Of a stretch of 64,000 bases of DNA, positions 1 to 9,176 are shown in pieces. The translations under genes were made by a program, and so were the position numbers. Each line of letters begins with the position of its first letter. Position 1 is the first letter of the stretch. This DNA is from Ostreibacterium oceani (GTDB lineage: Bacteria; Pseudomonadota; Gammaproteobacteria; Cardiobacteriales; Ostreibacteriaceae). The notes below the pieces were generated by a model. That model searched no databases, was not told the origin of the DNA, and worked only from the letters and a program-made list of their open reading frames with translations. Location: contig NZ_WHNW01000008.1 of assembly GCF_009362845.1 (NCBI RefSeq), positions 1 to 64,000 on the forward strand. Direction: 5' to 3'.

Positions 1-307
1 CTTCTAGCTCTTCTTTCATTAAAATAGAAAATCTAACAACATCACTTTAAGTAATAGCAACACATTAAGTAACACAGCATTTAAAATTAAAATTTATATT
101 ATTAAATAACAATAGCCTAAATGACAATATCGAATCCCTCTTTCTCCGCCACTCCCTCTATTTGACCCCATCCCAGCCCCTCATCCTAGCCCTCATACTA
201 GACCCTATTCCAAGCGTCGCCAAAGCACATCCAAGCGCCTACAAAACACATTCAAACACCCCACTCCACACTGCTCCAACCCCAGTTTGCCAAAAAAATT
301 CATGGTT
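1..307. other. Non-coding stretch at window start
   Basis: I see no convincing gene here. The sequence is AT-rich at its left end and then C-rich on this strand (short CCC-containing words), with no RNA gene that I recognise. It leads into the dsbC promoter. Confidence 0.5.
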
Positions 308-340
308 TTGACACTTCAACGCGGTTTCATCCCGTATAAT
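308..340 (+). promoter_or_regulatory. Probable dsbC promoter, long spacer
   Basis: A perfect -10 hexamer TATAAT lies at 335-340 and a perfect TTGACA at 308-313. The gap between them is 21 bases instead of about 17, so they may not work as a pair. The -10 alone is well placed for dsbC, 37 bases upstream of its start. Confidence 0.5.
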
Positions 341-376
341 GAGAGCAAATAATCAAAAACTCATAGGATGTTACTC

Positions 377-1099
377 ATGAAAAAACAACTCATCGCCCTC
401 TCTGCCTTGTTACTAGTAGGCCTTGCGCACAGCGAAGAAAAACCAAATTTAGATCTATTAAACAGTAGCTTAAACCCAAGCGCTGAAATAAAGTCTGTCA
501 CCCAATCGGCTATTCCTGGTATTTACGAAGTCCAAATCAACAACCAAATTGTCTATCTATCCGAGGACGGCGAAAAGGTCATCACAGGGGATATTTATGA
601 TTTAAAGCAGAAATTTAGCCATACTGAAAAAACAAAAAACGCCCTGCGCCAACAAACGGTGGCCAGCATTGATGACAGTGACAAAATCATCTACCAAGCC
701 AAAGAGGAAAAATACCGCATCACCGTTTTTACCGATATAACTTGCCCCTATTGCACCCAACTGCATGAGCAAATAGCAGAATTTAACGACCAAGGCATTA
801 CGGTCAAATACATGGCATTCCCACGGGCAGGCGCGGGTTCACAGGCGCAGAAAGACATGCAAAAAATCTGGTGCGCCGACGACAAAGCTCAAGCCATGAA
901 TGAAGCCAAAAAGAATAAGCAAATTCCAGATGCAACTTGCGATGGCAATCAGGTCATCGAGCAATTTTTACTCGGTCAAGATATTGGCATTAACGCAACA
1001 CCTACCACGATTTTTGAAGATGGTGAACTACAGCCAGGCTTTGTCCCAGCAGAAGACATGCGAAAAATTCTCGATGAAAAAGCCCTAAGCGCTAAATAA
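377..1099 (+). CDS. dsbC: Thiol:disulfide interchange protein DsbC
   Basis: This is a periplasmic disulfide isomerase of 240 residues, the usual DsbC length. A signal peptide covers about residues 1-18, followed by the N-terminal dimerisation domain and a thioredoxin fold. The active-site CPYC is at residues 123-126, the structural cysteine pair typical of DsbC is Cys166 and Cys188, and the cis-proline follows Thr at residue 209 (ATPTT). The start at 377 is preferred over the in-frame ATG at 368 because AGG at 365-367 is spaced correctly for it and MKKQ begins a normal signal peptide. It stands alone, with its own terminator, so it is probably monocistronic. In known systems DsbD keeps DsbC reduced; no dsbD is in the window. 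Confidence 0.93.
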   Translation: MKKQLIALSALLLVGLAHSEEKPNLDLLNSSLNPSAEIKSVTQSAIPGIYEVQINNQIVYLSEDGEKVITGDIYDLKQKFSHTEKTKNALRQQTVASIDDSDKIIYQAKEEKYRITVFTDITCPYCTQLHEQIAEFNDQGITVKYMAFPRAGAGSQAQKDMQKIWCADDKAQAMNEAKKNKQIPDATCDGNQVIEQFLLGQDIGINATPTTIFEDGELQPGFVPAEDMRKILDEKALSAK

Positions 1100-1163
1100 A
1101 AGCCAAATAAAATATAAATAAAACAATTAACTAATCCACCTTTGCTGGTGGATTAACACCTGC

Positions 1164-1192
1164 AAAAGGAAGCTTTTAAGCTTCCTTTTTTT
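1164..1192 (+). terminator. Rho-independent terminator after dsbC
   Basis: A perfect 12-bp inverted repeat (arms 1164-1175 and 1178-1189, core GGAAGCTT/AAGCTTCC) runs into a T tract. It lies 65 bases after the dsbC stop. Confidence 0.85.
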
Positions 1193-1261
1193 ATGAATTT
1201 TTGTCGTTTTTTGTCGTTTTATCGTTTTTATTGCGATACCCCGTCGCAACCTCGAATTAGC

Positions 1262-1303
1262 AATCACCCTTTAATAATCACCCTTTAATAATCACCCTTT
1301 GAT
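1262..1303. repeat. 14-bp tandem repeat, 3 copies
   Basis: The unit AATCACCCTTTAAT occurs at 1262-1275 and 1276-1289, with a one-base variant at 1290-1303. It lies in the dsbC to ETF-QO spacer, outside any gene. Confidence 0.85.
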
Positions 1304-1529
1304 GCACATTATTTAATCCACTTTATTTAATTCGCCATGACCATTAATCATCGCCGTTACGATCGCGCATCGGCGCAATCGCACAAAATAGTCAATAAAA
1401 TGGTCAATAAAATGGCAGTTTTATTATAAAATTTGTGGGCTTTTTGCATTACAATAGTCAGCTTACAAAGGCATTTTGCATTTTTTAGCCTATTTATTTT
1501 TTATATTTATCACCAAAGGGGTATCTATT

Positions 1530-3188
1530 ATGACAGTCGAACGTGAGGCAATGGAATTTGATGTCGTTATTGTTGGTGCTGGCCCAGCAGGACTCGCCAC
1601 CGCCATCCAACTCAAACAACTGGCAGATAAAAACCAACAAGATATTGAGATTTGTGTCGTTGAAAAAGCCGCTGAAATCGGCGCACATATTGTCTCGGGT
1701 GCGGTCTTTGAGCCCACCGCGCTCAACGAACTCATTCCAGACTGGCAAACACTAGATGCGCCCATTCATACGGCCGTTAAACACGATGAAATCAGCCTCT
1801 TAAAATCCGCTGAGAAAGCGACCCGCATCCCCAACTGGGCAGTACCTAAGACGATGCACAATACGGGCAACTACATTGTCTCTCTTGGCAATTTAGTGAA
1901 ATGGCTAGGCGAATATGCGGAAAATTTGGGCATTAATGTCTTTCCAGGCTTTGCAGGCGCGGAAATTTTATATGATGCTGACGGCGCAGTGTATGGTATC
2001 GCAACGGGCGATATGGGCATAGACATTGAGGGACAACAAAAAGCCAGTTTTGAGCCTGGCATCGAGCTACACGCCAAATACACCGTTTTTGCCGAAGGTT
2101 GTCGCGGCCATTTAGGTAAACAGCTCATTGCCCATTTTCAGCTGGATGCTGATAAAGACCCTCAGCACTACGGCATCGGCGTCAAAGAAGTCTGGGAAAT
2201 CCCCGCTGAACAGCATCAACCCGGGTTAGTAATCCACACGGCAGGCTGGCCGCTCAGCGAATCAAACAGTGCGGGCGGTGGGTTTTTATACCACTTTGGT
2301 GACAATCTAGTCTCGATTGGATTAATTACAGATTTGTCCTATCGTAACCCGCATGTTTCTCCCTTTGAGGAAATGCAACGCTATAAAACACACCCCATTA
2401 TTCGAAAACACTTAGACCAAGGCAAGCGCATCGGCTATGGCGCGCGTGCCATTACCAAAGGCGGTATTCAGTCGCAGCCAAAAATGTATTTCCCTGGCGG
2501 TTTGCTCATCGGTGATGATGCAGGCACTTTAAATTTTGCCAAAATCAAAGGCTCCCATACAGCAATGAAATCGGGTATGATTGCGGCTGAGGTTTTATTC
2601 ACTGCCATTTCTAATGGTCGTTCTCATGATGCGCTTAGCGAATACGAAACGGCCTACCAAGCCTCATGGGCGTACCAAGAATTACACAAACAACGTAACT
2701 TTGGGCCTGCGCAGCATAAATGGGGTAATTTATTAGGCTCCGCCTATGCCTTTATTGACATCAATTTGTTCGCAGGCAAGCTGCCTTGGACGCTGCGCGA
2801 CAAACAGCCTGACTACAGTACGCTAGATACTGCCGATAGTGCGCCAACAATCAACTACCCAAAACCCGATGGTACGCTTACTTTTGATCGATTATCGTCA
2901 GTTTATTTGGCATCACTCCATCATGATGAAAATCAACCCGTGCACTTGCAGCTCAAAGACGCACAAAAACCAATCACTTATAATCTAGCCAAGTTTGACG
3001 AGCCTGCTCAGCGCTATTGCCCTGCAGGCGTGTATGAAATCGTGGCTAACGAAGCCGGTGAAAAAATGCTACAAATTAACGCACAAAACTGCGTACATTG
3101 TAAAACCTGTGACATTAAAGACCCCGCACAAAACATTAACTGGGTGACACCTGAAGGCGGTTCTGGCCCTAATTACTCTAACATGTAA
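1530..3188 (+). CDS. Electron transfer flavoprotein:ubiquinone oxidoreductase
   Basis: This 552-residue protein is an ETF-QO (ETFDH family). It takes electrons from reduced electron-transfer flavoprotein through FAD and a 4Fe-4S cluster and passes them to membrane ubiquinone, linking acyl-CoA or methylated-amine dehydrogenases to respiration. The N-terminal FAD-binding motif VGAGPAGLA lies near residues 15-23. The C-terminal cluster ligands are Cys497 (CPAGVYE), Cys521, Cys524 and Cys527 (CVHCKTC). The frame is open from 1476, but the start at 1530 is chosen because AAAGGGG at 1515-1521 is a good ribosome site and family members begin just before the FAD motif. The etfAB genes are not in the window. 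A terminator follows directly. Confidence 0.93.
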   Translation: MTVEREAMEFDVVIVGAGPAGLATAIQLKQLADKNQQDIEICVVEKAAEIGAHIVSGAVFEPTALNELIPDWQTLDAPIHTAVKHDEISLLKSAEKATRIPNWAVPKTMHNTGNYIVSLGNLVKWLGEYAENLGINVFPGFAGAEILYDADGAVYGIATGDMGIDIEGQQKASFEPGIELHAKYTVFAEGCRGHLGKQLIAHFQLDADKDPQHYGIGVKEVWEIPAEQHQPGLVIHTAGWPLSESNSAGGGFLYHFGDNLVSIGLITDLSYRNPHVSPFEEMQRYKTHPIIRKHLDQGKRIGYGARAITKGGIQSQPKMYFPGGLLIGDDAGTLNFAKIKGSHTAMKSGMIAAEVLFTAISNGRSHDALSEYETAYQASWAYQELHKQRNFGPAQHKWGNLLGSAYAFIDINLFAGKLPWTLRDKQPDYSTLDTADSAPTINYPKPDGTLTFDRLSSVYLASLHHDENQPVHLQLKDAQKPITYNLAKFDEPAQRYCPAGVYEIVANEAGEKMLQINAQNCVHCKTCDIKDPAQNINWVTPEGGSGPNYSNM

Positions 3189-3231
3189 TTAATACTGATT
3201 AGCACTGATTACTACTAATTAGCAACCGACT

Positions 3232-3257
3232 AAGCGCCATTTTTTGGCGCTTTTTTT
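3232..3257 (+). terminator. Rho-independent terminator after ETF-QO
   Basis: An 8-bp stem (AAGCGCCA paired with TGGCGCTT), short T loop, then a run of seven T. Confidence 0.85.
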
Positions 3258-3400
3258 CATTCAACCAATTAATATAAAAGCATTAAATAAAACCAGTAAC
3301 AAAAAATCGCCTTCTTTTGTAAGAATATTGCTTAATACTGCTATTAACAAATTGTAATGGCAATACCGTTAATTAGCCGCACGAAAATGGTGTAATTTGT

Positions 3401-3406
3401 TATAAT
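3401..3406 (+). promoter_or_regulatory. Likely -10 element for the small unknown gene
   Basis: A perfect TATAAT sits 30 bases before the start at 3436. No good -35 is seen at the right distance. The short leader and lack of a ribosome site suggest weak or regulated expression. Confidence 0.4.
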
Positions 3407-3435
3407 CAGTGCAACAAAAATATTAACGCTTTTCC

Positions 3436-3843
3436 ATGAAAAAAATGGCTAAAAACAGTAGATTGCGCGGTCAATTTGGTGCCAAAACGAATAATGCCAG
3501 TCATGATAATAACCATGATGATAACAACAACGCCTATCGCGCTTGGTTGTTATTCTATGGCTACAAAGATACACCGAGCAATCACTTGTTTTGGCAACAA
3601 ACCCAAATAACAAAAACAAATGACCACCAAACCTTATGCGTTGAGCTATTAATGCAGGCATCGATGATTAAAGCCGCCATCGTGCATATCGACTGCGACA
3701 AAATCATCAATCATATGATTCAACAGTTTTTTGCAACTTACAAGGATTTAATCGTCACGATACGAGAAAGCAAAGACTATCAGCGTCTGCGCCTACAGCT
3801 AGACCATGAGTTCAAATTCATCCCTAAATACCTACCGCAATAA
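3436..3843 (+). CDS. Hypothetical protein, 135 aa
   Basis: I do not recognise this protein. It has an Asn/Asp/His-rich low-complexity segment at about residues 19-33, then an apparently folded alpha/beta part with conserved-looking Trp and Tyr (AYRAWLLFYGYKDTPSNH). There is no signal peptide or membrane segment. It could start at Met4 instead. It is transcribed alone toward the convergent kbl gene. A perfect TATAAT lies upstream, and codon use resembles its neighbours, which is the main support for it being a real gene. Confidence 0.6.
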   Translation: MKKMAKNSRLRGQFGAKTNNASHDNNHDDNNNAYRAWLLFYGYKDTPSNHLFWQQTQITKTNDHQTLCVELLMQASMIKAAIVHIDCDKIINHMIQQFFATYKDLIVTIRESKDYQRLRLQLDHEFKFIPKYLPQ

Positions 3844-3872
3844 CCCATCGCAATAATCTACCGCAAAACGCG

Positions 3873-3918
3873 CCTTCGCAGTGCCCGTTCTCGTAGCGCC
3901 CGTTCTCGTAGCGCCTAG
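3873..3918. repeat. 15-bp tandem duplication
   Basis: The word CCCGTTCTCGTAGCG is present twice in tandem, with partial copies at the edges, between the unknown gene and the end of kbl. It is outside any gene. Confidence 0.65.
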
Positions 3919-3947
3919 CCAATAATGCTTAGCAATAATGAATCATG

Positions 3948-5162
3948 CTAAGCGATAATGCCAGCCGATTTTCCCGCCGCGATAACCCCTGCAATCGCTT
4001 GTGCCAGCGTATTCTCATCAAACGCACTTGACATCTGTGTACGAATTCTCGCTTTACCTGCTGGCACAACAGGATAAGCAAACGCCGATGCTAAAATCCC
4101 TTGCGAAGCAAGCGCCTGAGAAAAAGCTTGTGCGCGGTTGGCATCGCCGACCATAATCGGGATAATGGGGTGCCCCTCGCCTGCCAAATCAAACCCTGCT
4201 TGGGTTAATGCACTGCTAAACTGTTCGGCATTGCGCTGCAACGTTTGTCGGCGCTGTGGCTCGGCTTCTACGATATCCAATGCGGTCAATGATGCTGCCG
4301 TAATCATCGGCGCCAGCGCATTTGAGAATAAGTAAGGGCGAGAGCGCTGTCTCAATAATTCGACAACGCTGGCGCTGGCGGCAACATAGCCACCAGATGC
4401 ACCACCCAACGCCTTACCCAATGTGCCCGTCACAATATCGACGCGATTCATCACATCACAATGCTCAATCGAGCCGCGACCTTGCGCGCCTAACACGCCA
4501 ACCGCGTGCGAATCATCAACCATCACCAATGCACCGTACGCTGCCGCCAAATCACAGATCACAGGCAAATTCGCAATCGTTCCATCCATCGAAAACACCC
4601 CATCGGTGGCAATCATGATATGCCGTGCGTGTGCGGATTTGGCTGCGGCGAGTTGTGTTTCTAAATCCTGCATATCATTATTTTGGTAGCGATAGCGCTT
4701 TGCCTTGCATAATCGAATACCATCGATAATGCTGGCGTGATTTAGGCTATCACTGATAATTGCATCAGGCTCACCCAGCAGTGTTTCAAATAGCCCCGTA
4801 TTGGCATCAAAGCACGAAGAATATAGAATACAAGCATCTTGTTGCAAAAAATTCGCCAACCGTGTCTCTAACGCATGATGCAGTGATGACGTTCCACAGA
4901 TAAACCTTACCGACGCCATGCCATAGCCGTTTTCGTCTAAGGCTTTTTTAGCCGAGGCAATCAAGCGCGGTTCATTTGCTAGCCCCAGATAATTATTTGC
5001 ACAGAGATTTAGCATCTCCACCGATTGTCGCTGTGGTTCTACCGCTGTTTGGATATGGGCCGACTGCTCCGACGTAATCGACACCTCATGTTTGGTCAGT
5101 CCTTGCGCGTCAATGTCGGCGAGTGTGGCTTGAATTTGATTATAAAACGGTTGGTTGTGCAT
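3948..5162 (-). CDS. kbl: 2-amino-3-ketobutyrate CoA ligase (glycine C-acetyltransferase)
   Basis: This PLP enzyme of the alpha-oxoamine synthase family is 404 residues long, near the usual 398. It cleaves 2-amino-3-ketobutyrate with CoA to glycine and acetyl-CoA, the second step of threonine degradation. Visible landmarks are the substrate region [14 protein letters not shown], the glycine-rich [11 protein letters not shown], the [10 protein letters not shown] segment with the PLP-contacting Asp and His, and the PLP lysine in [14 protein letters not shown] is well placed before the ATG at 5162. Its usual partner tdh (threonine dehydrogenase) is not adjacent, so the ketobutyrate must come from a gene elsewhere. 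Related enzymes (BioF, HemA) are less likely given the overall similarity to Kbl. Confidence 0.93.
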   Translation of the reverse strand: MHNQPFYNQIQATLADIDAQGLTKHEVSITSEQSAHIQTAVEPQRQSVEMLNLCANNYLGLANEPRLIASAKKALDENGYGMASVRFICGTSSLHHALETRLANFLQQDACILYSSCFDANTGLFETLLGEPDAIISDSLNHASIIDGIRLCKAKRYRYQNNDMQDLETQLAAAKSAHARHIMIATDGVFSMDGTIANLPVICDLAAAYGALVMVDDSHAVGVLGAQGRGSIEHCDVMNRVDIVTGTLGKALGGASGGYVAASASVVELLRQRSRPYLFSNALAPMITAASLTALDIVEAEPQRRQTLQRNAEQFSSALTQAGFDLAGEGHPIIPIMVGDANRAQAFSQALASQGILASAFAYPVVPAGKARIRTQMSSAFDENTLAQAIAGVIAAGKSAGIIA

Positions 5163-5577
5163 GCTAATTACCTCAAAAATAAGTGGGCTATGGGTTCGTT
5201 ATTGTAATTGCGTTATTGATTATTAATTTTATCAGCTTATTGAAGTCGTTGGGACAATGATTGCAAACAATTGCAAAAAAAAACCTTAACCTAAGCATCA
5301 ATTTCAGTATAGCCTTTAGTTATGGGCTTTAGTTATGGGCTGCACTATATATAACGCGGTATATACTATCCGCATACGACAGGTCGCCTGTTAACGCGCG
5401 CTTTTAAGGATTGTCTTTTGCCGATAGCATGATAAAATTACCGCATCCATTTAACCGCAACGCAACGACCTAGATACCCGACAGGTCCTATCACACGGAG
5501 CATCACACGTCGCATAGCCACCAATATTCGAAATATCAACCATACAGCAACTTTAACAACAACCCTAACAGACCAAC
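5163..5577. other. Divergent intergenic region, kbl / glutaredoxin-like
   Basis: No gene is seen in these 415 bases. They hold a 13-bp tandem duplication (TTTAGTTATGGGC, near 5316-5341), an AT-rich palindromic stretch ACTATATATAACGCGGTATATACTAT near 5344-5369 given here only as a landmark in two halves (ACTATATATAACGCG and GTATATACTAT), and a possible rightward promoter TTGTCT at 5411-5416 with TAAAAT at 5433-5438 (16-base spacer). Confidence 0.4.
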
Positions 5578-5865
5578 ATGAATCAAACTCAGTCAAACCA
5601 AATCAAGCCTAAGCAACTCGCCTTGTATTATTCACCCAGTTGTTTTTATTGCTTGCGGGTACTCGATACCGTAGACGACTTAGGAATACATATCACCCAA
5701 CACAATATTCACCGTGATCAGTCCGCATACAACGCGCTAAAACAAGGCGGTGGCAAAACACAAGTCCCTTGCCTGCGCATCGATCATGGTGACAGTATCC
5801 AATGGTTATACGAATCCGCTGATATTGTGGCTTATATTGAGCAACACGTTAGCCACGCGGACTAA
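5578..5865 (+). CDS. Glutaredoxin-like protein, CFYC active site
   Basis: This 95-residue protein has a glutaredoxin / GST N-terminal thioredoxin fold. The dithiol motif CFYC sits at about residues 22-25 (YYSPSCFYC), the cis-proline is in TQVPCLRID, and a C-terminal helix follows (YESADIVAYIEQHV). Proteins of this kind reduce disulfides or glutathione mixed disulfides in the cytoplasm. It is distinct from the monothiol CGFS glutaredoxin at 40.1 kb. It converges with trmL; the spacer carries a 14-bp duplication of ACTAAACGCCCG words. Confidence 0.8.
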   Translation: MNQTQSNQIKPKQLALYYSPSCFYCLRVLDTVDDLGIHITQHNIHRDQSAYNALKQGGGKTQVPCLRIDHGDSIQWLYESADIVAYIEQHVSHAD

Positions 5866-5991
5866 ACAGAAACACGAAATAGCCATAAAAACAGCAACAA
5901 AAACAGGGTTCAACAACTGCGAAACAAATAACGAATGCGAAGCGAATAACAACTGCGACACTAAACGCCCGGCACTAAACGCCCGTTGATG

Positions 5992-6465
5992 TCAGTCAAG
6001 TCCGCACTGCGCCAGTCCGATTTGTCTTAGCGCCTCGTAACCTAGCATTGCAACCGTATTTGACAGGTTCATGCTACGTGAATTCGCCTGCATTGGGATA
6101 CGCAACCAATGGTCGTCGTGAATTGAGCGCATATCGTCGATGGCAATACCCGCATCTTCAGACCCAAAAATTAACATGTCCTCAGGCTGAAAAGTCATAC
6201 GATACGCCGACTGCTGTCCTTTGGTTGTCACAATAAATCGCCGATGCTGCTGCGTTTTGTCCAAAAAAATCGGCCAACTGGCATAGTGTTGCACCGTTGC
6301 GTATTCAATATAATCCATCCCCGCTCTTGCTAAACGCTTGTCATCCCATACAAAACCCAGCGGGTGAATCAGGTGTAACTGAATACCTGTATTGGCGCAA
6401 AAACGGATAATATTCCCCGTATTTTGCGGAATTTTGGGCTGGTATAGCGCCACATGAATGGTCAT
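5992..6465 (-). CDS. trmL: tRNA (cytidine(34)-2'-O)-methyltransferase TrmL
   Basis: This SPOUT methyltransferase of 157 residues matches TrmL (YibK) in size. It methylates the 2'-O of wobble C34/cmnm5U34 in tRNA-Leu using S-adenosylmethionine. Visible family motifs are the start HVALYQPKIPQNTGNIIR, the central LIFGSEDAGI and the C-terminal trefoil-knot segment IPMQANSRSMNLSNTVAMLGYE. It is the last gene of a leftward group after uvrC and pgsA, with a 48-base gap to pgsA. Confidence 0.93.
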   Translation of the reverse strand: MTIHVALYQPKIPQNTGNIIRFCANTGIQLHLIHPLGFVWDDKRLARAGMDYIEYATVQHYASWPIFLDKTQQHRRFIVTTKGQQSAYRMTFQPEDMLIFGSEDAGIAIDDMRSIHDDHWLRIPMQANSRSMNLSNTVAMLGYEALRQIGLAQCGLD

Positions 6466-6513
6466 AAAATCGAGGCCAAACGCGTAAACAGTTATCGTTA
6501 GTTAGCGGTTACT

Positions 6514-7095
6514 TTATTTATAAATATCGATGTCTTTTGCTTGAAGGCTGGCCAGTGCTGCACGGAAATAATCAACCATCGACCAAACGGTTAATATGGC
6601 CGCAAGCCCTAATAAAACATAGCCAATCATGGCATTGGGCAAAATCCAAACTGGCTTATAAACAATCAAAAAGCCCAAGGCCAAAATTTGTACCGTGGTC
6701 TTTAATTTGCCAATATATTTGACGGCTACCGCATCGCCAATATTCAGTGTTGCCATAAACTCACGCAGTGCCGAGATTAAAATATCTCGCCCGATAATAA
6801 TCGCCGTACAAATTAACAAAAACAAACCAGCCATACCTTCGCTATGTTTTAATAACAATGACAGCAAGACAATAGCAATCAGCAACTTATCGGCCACAGG
6901 GTCTAGTAGCGCGCCGAGTTTGGAGGTTTGGTTGAATCGACGGGCAATATAACCATCAAAGAAATCCGTGACAGAAGCCAGCGAAAAAATCGCAAACGCC
7001 ACCCAATGATTGCCAGGAAAATCCCATAAAAAGGCCAATAAATACAGTGGAACTAGAAATACGCGAAAAAAAGTTAACTGCAAAGCAACATTCAT
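6514..7095 (-). CDS. pgsA: CDP-diacylglycerol-glycerol-3-phosphate 3-phosphatidyltransferase
   Basis: An integral membrane enzyme of about 193 residues that makes phosphatidylglycerol phosphate. The CDP-alcohol phosphotransferase signature D(x2)DG(x2)AR(x8)G(x3)D(x3)D is readable as SVTDFFDGYIARRF followed by KLGALLDPVADK. Several hydrophobic segments follow. The frame is open up to 7269, but the start at 7095 (MNVALQLTFFRVFLVP) is chosen because it matches the family N-terminus and the longer version would overlap the uvrC 3' end by about 140 bases. It lies 31 bases after the uvrC stop, a pairing common in gammaproteobacteria. Confidence 0.92.
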   Translation of the reverse strand: MNVALQLTFFRVFLVPLYLLAFLWDFPGNHWVAFAIFSLASVTDFFDGYIARRFNQTSKLGALLDPVADKLLIAIVLLSLLLKHSEGMAGLFLLICTAIIIGRDILISALREFMATLNIGDAVAVKYIGKLKTTVQILALGFLIVYKPVWILPNAMIGYVLLGLAAILTVWSMVDYFRAALASLQAKDIDIYK

Positions 7096-7126
7096 TGTTC
7101 GTCTCGATGGGTGATTGACTATCTCC

Positions 7127-8965
7127 TTAATCATGGAAATAGTCGTAAATAGTTTGAGCCAGATGAACGCTAATTCCGTCCACTTTGGCGAGCTCTTCAA
7201 CGCTCGCTCGTTTAACGCCCTTAATACCTGCAAAATATTGTAACAGAGTTTGGCGTTTTTTTTCACCAATTCCTTCGATTGCAGTTAACTCAGATGTCAG
7301 CCGCGCTTTATCCCGCTTTTTACGATGCCCCATAATCGCGAATCGATGCGATTCATCCCGTATCAGCTGAATCAAGTGTAATGCGGGGTGGTGACTAGGC
7401 AGTTGAACTTGCTTACTAACCGATTGAATAATCAACCGTTCTAACCCTGCTTTGCGGTCACTGCCTTTGGCTATACCGATAAGCACGACGGTCTGCATAT
7501 CCAGCGCCGTCAACACCGCCTTGGCGGCATTAAACTGCCCTTTTCCACCATCGACAAATAAAATATCTGGGCAGCGCTCATCACCGAGCAATGCATTGCG
7601 CTTAAACCGTGAAAATCGTCGCGTGAGTGCCTGAAACATCGCGGCATAGTCGTCTCCGCTGGTGACCGTGTCGATGTTATAACGACGATAATCGGATTTT
7701 TTGGGGCCATTTTGATCAAAGACCACATAGCTCGCCACGGTAGCCTCGCCCATGGTGTGGCTCACATCAATACAGGCCATTAATTGTGGCGGCTGTGCTA
7801 ACCCCAACAAGTCTGTCAACGCCGCAAACTGAGCATTTAATGTCATTTTTTTGACTTTTTGCTGTTGAATGGATAGCTTGGCATTCTCCAGCGCCAAGCC
7901 CAGCCACTTCGCACGATACTGCCTTGGCTGAGAAACAATTTTGGTCGTTGCGTTAAACTTATCTTTGAAGAAATTTTGAATCCACTGTGCGTGTGGCACA
8001 GGGTGGCTCACAATGATTTCTTTGGGCGGTGCTTTGTCAAAATAGATTTGTTCGATAAAGCTTTGCAATATTTCCGTTTCACTATCATCGGCGCGAACTT
8101 TGGGGAAATAAGACTGTGTTCCTAAGCTACGCCCAGAGCGGTAATAAAAAACTTGGACAACGGCACCAATGCTTGCTTCTCGACAAACGGCAATGACATC
8201 TGCATCACCTTTTTCGTTAGTGATGTATTGTTTTTCAAGCACGCGCCGCAAACTCTGCAATTGATCACGGTAAAAAGCCGCGGTTTCATAGGCCTGTTCA
8301 GCGGCGGCGGCAGTCATTTTTTGCTCGATTCGCCATAATAAATCGGCGTTTTTCCCCTCTAAAAAATCCACTGCATCATGAATTTGTTGCTGGTAAGTAG
8401 CTTGGTCAACGACACCGACGCAAGGCGCTGTACAGCGATTGATTTGATACTGCAAGCAAGGCCGCGTCCGATTTTTAAAAAAGGTATTATCACAATTACG
8501 AATACGAAACACTTTTTGCATGATATCCAGTGTTTCTTTAACGGCTTGCGCACTGGGATAAGGACCAAAAAAACGACCTGGCAAACGCCGTGCGCCACGA
8601 TAAAATTTTAATCGCGCGAATTTATCATCCGTCAAATGAATATACGGGTAGGTTTTGTCGTCGCGTAATAAGATGTTATATTTGGGGTGAAACTGTTTGA
8701 TGAGGTTATTCTCAAGTATCAAGGCTTCGGTTTCTGAGTGCGTGACAATGGTTTCAATACGAACGACTTGTGACATCAACGATTGATTTTTAGCCGACAA
8801 TCCTGGTTTTCTAAAATAGCTCGTGAGTCTTTTTTTTAAATTATTCGCTTTACCAACGTACAGCACATCACCGGCCGCATCCAACATCTGATAGACACCA
8901 GGGTAAGTACTGGTGTTTTGCAGAAAATGTGCTTCATCAAATGTTGGGGAGTCTTTGGTATTCAT
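7127..8965 (-). CDS. uvrC: Excinuclease ABC subunit C
   Basis: The 612-residue nuclease makes both incisions in nucleotide excision repair. Domain order is normal: an N-terminal GIY-YIG domain (about residues 16-95, PGVYQMLDAAGDVLYVGKA), a cysteine-containing segment (CLQYQINRCTAPCVG), a UVR helical hairpin near 205-240, the RNase H-like C-terminal nuclease (ACIDVSHTMGEATVAS, DGGKGQ, DESHRFA), and tandem helix-hairpin-helix motifs at the end (IEGIGEKKRQTLL, VDGISVHLAQ). Length is complete. It heads the uvrC-pgsA-trmL group. Confidence 0.96.
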   Translation of the reverse strand: MNTKDSPTFDEAHFLQNTSTYPGVYQMLDAAGDVLYVGKANNLKKRLTSYFRKPGLSAKNQSLMSQVVRIETIVTHSETEALILENNLIKQFHPKYNILLRDDKTYPYIHLTDDKFARLKFYRGARRLPGRFFGPYPSAQAVKETLDIMQKVFRIRNCDNTFFKNRTRPCLQYQINRCTAPCVGVVDQATYQQQIHDAVDFLEGKNADLLWRIEQKMTAAAAEQAYETAAFYRDQLQSLRRVLEKQYITNEKGDADVIAVCREASIGAVVQVFYYRSGRSLGTQSYFPKVRADDSETEILQSFIEQIYFDKAPPKEIIVSHPVPHAQWIQNFFKDKFNATTKIVSQPRQYRAKWLGLALENAKLSIQQQKVKKMTLNAQFAALTDLLGLAQPPQLMACIDVSHTMGEATVASYVVFDQNGPKKSDYRRYNIDTVTSGDDYAAMFQALTRRFSRFKRNALLGDERCPDILFVDGGKGQFNAAKAVLTALDMQTVVLIGIAKGSDRKAGLERLIIQSVSKQVQLPSHHPALHLIQLIRDESHRFAIMGHRKKRDKARLTSELTAIEGIGEKKRQTLLQYFAGIKGVKRASVEELAKVDGISVHLAQTIYDYFHD

Positions 8966-9176
8966 TGTTACAAAATCAATAGATAAATTTATTCTGCCTT
9001 ATCAAACTGTAGTATACTCATGCCATAAATACCGCGACAATAACACAGCAACACCGCGACAACACCGCGAAATAAGCAAACTAAAAACGAATAAGCGCAA
9101 AACGAACAAGCCGAATATCGTTTACAATAAAGTACAATACAATAGGCACAATACAAAACCGTAAACAATCGTCAGC
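8966..9176. promoter_or_regulatory. Divergent uvrC / proA promoter region
   Basis: A good -10 (TATACT, 9013-9018) points toward proA, without a clear -35. Small word duplications (AACACCGCGACA-like) follow at about 9045-9070. No gene is seen. Confidence 0.35.
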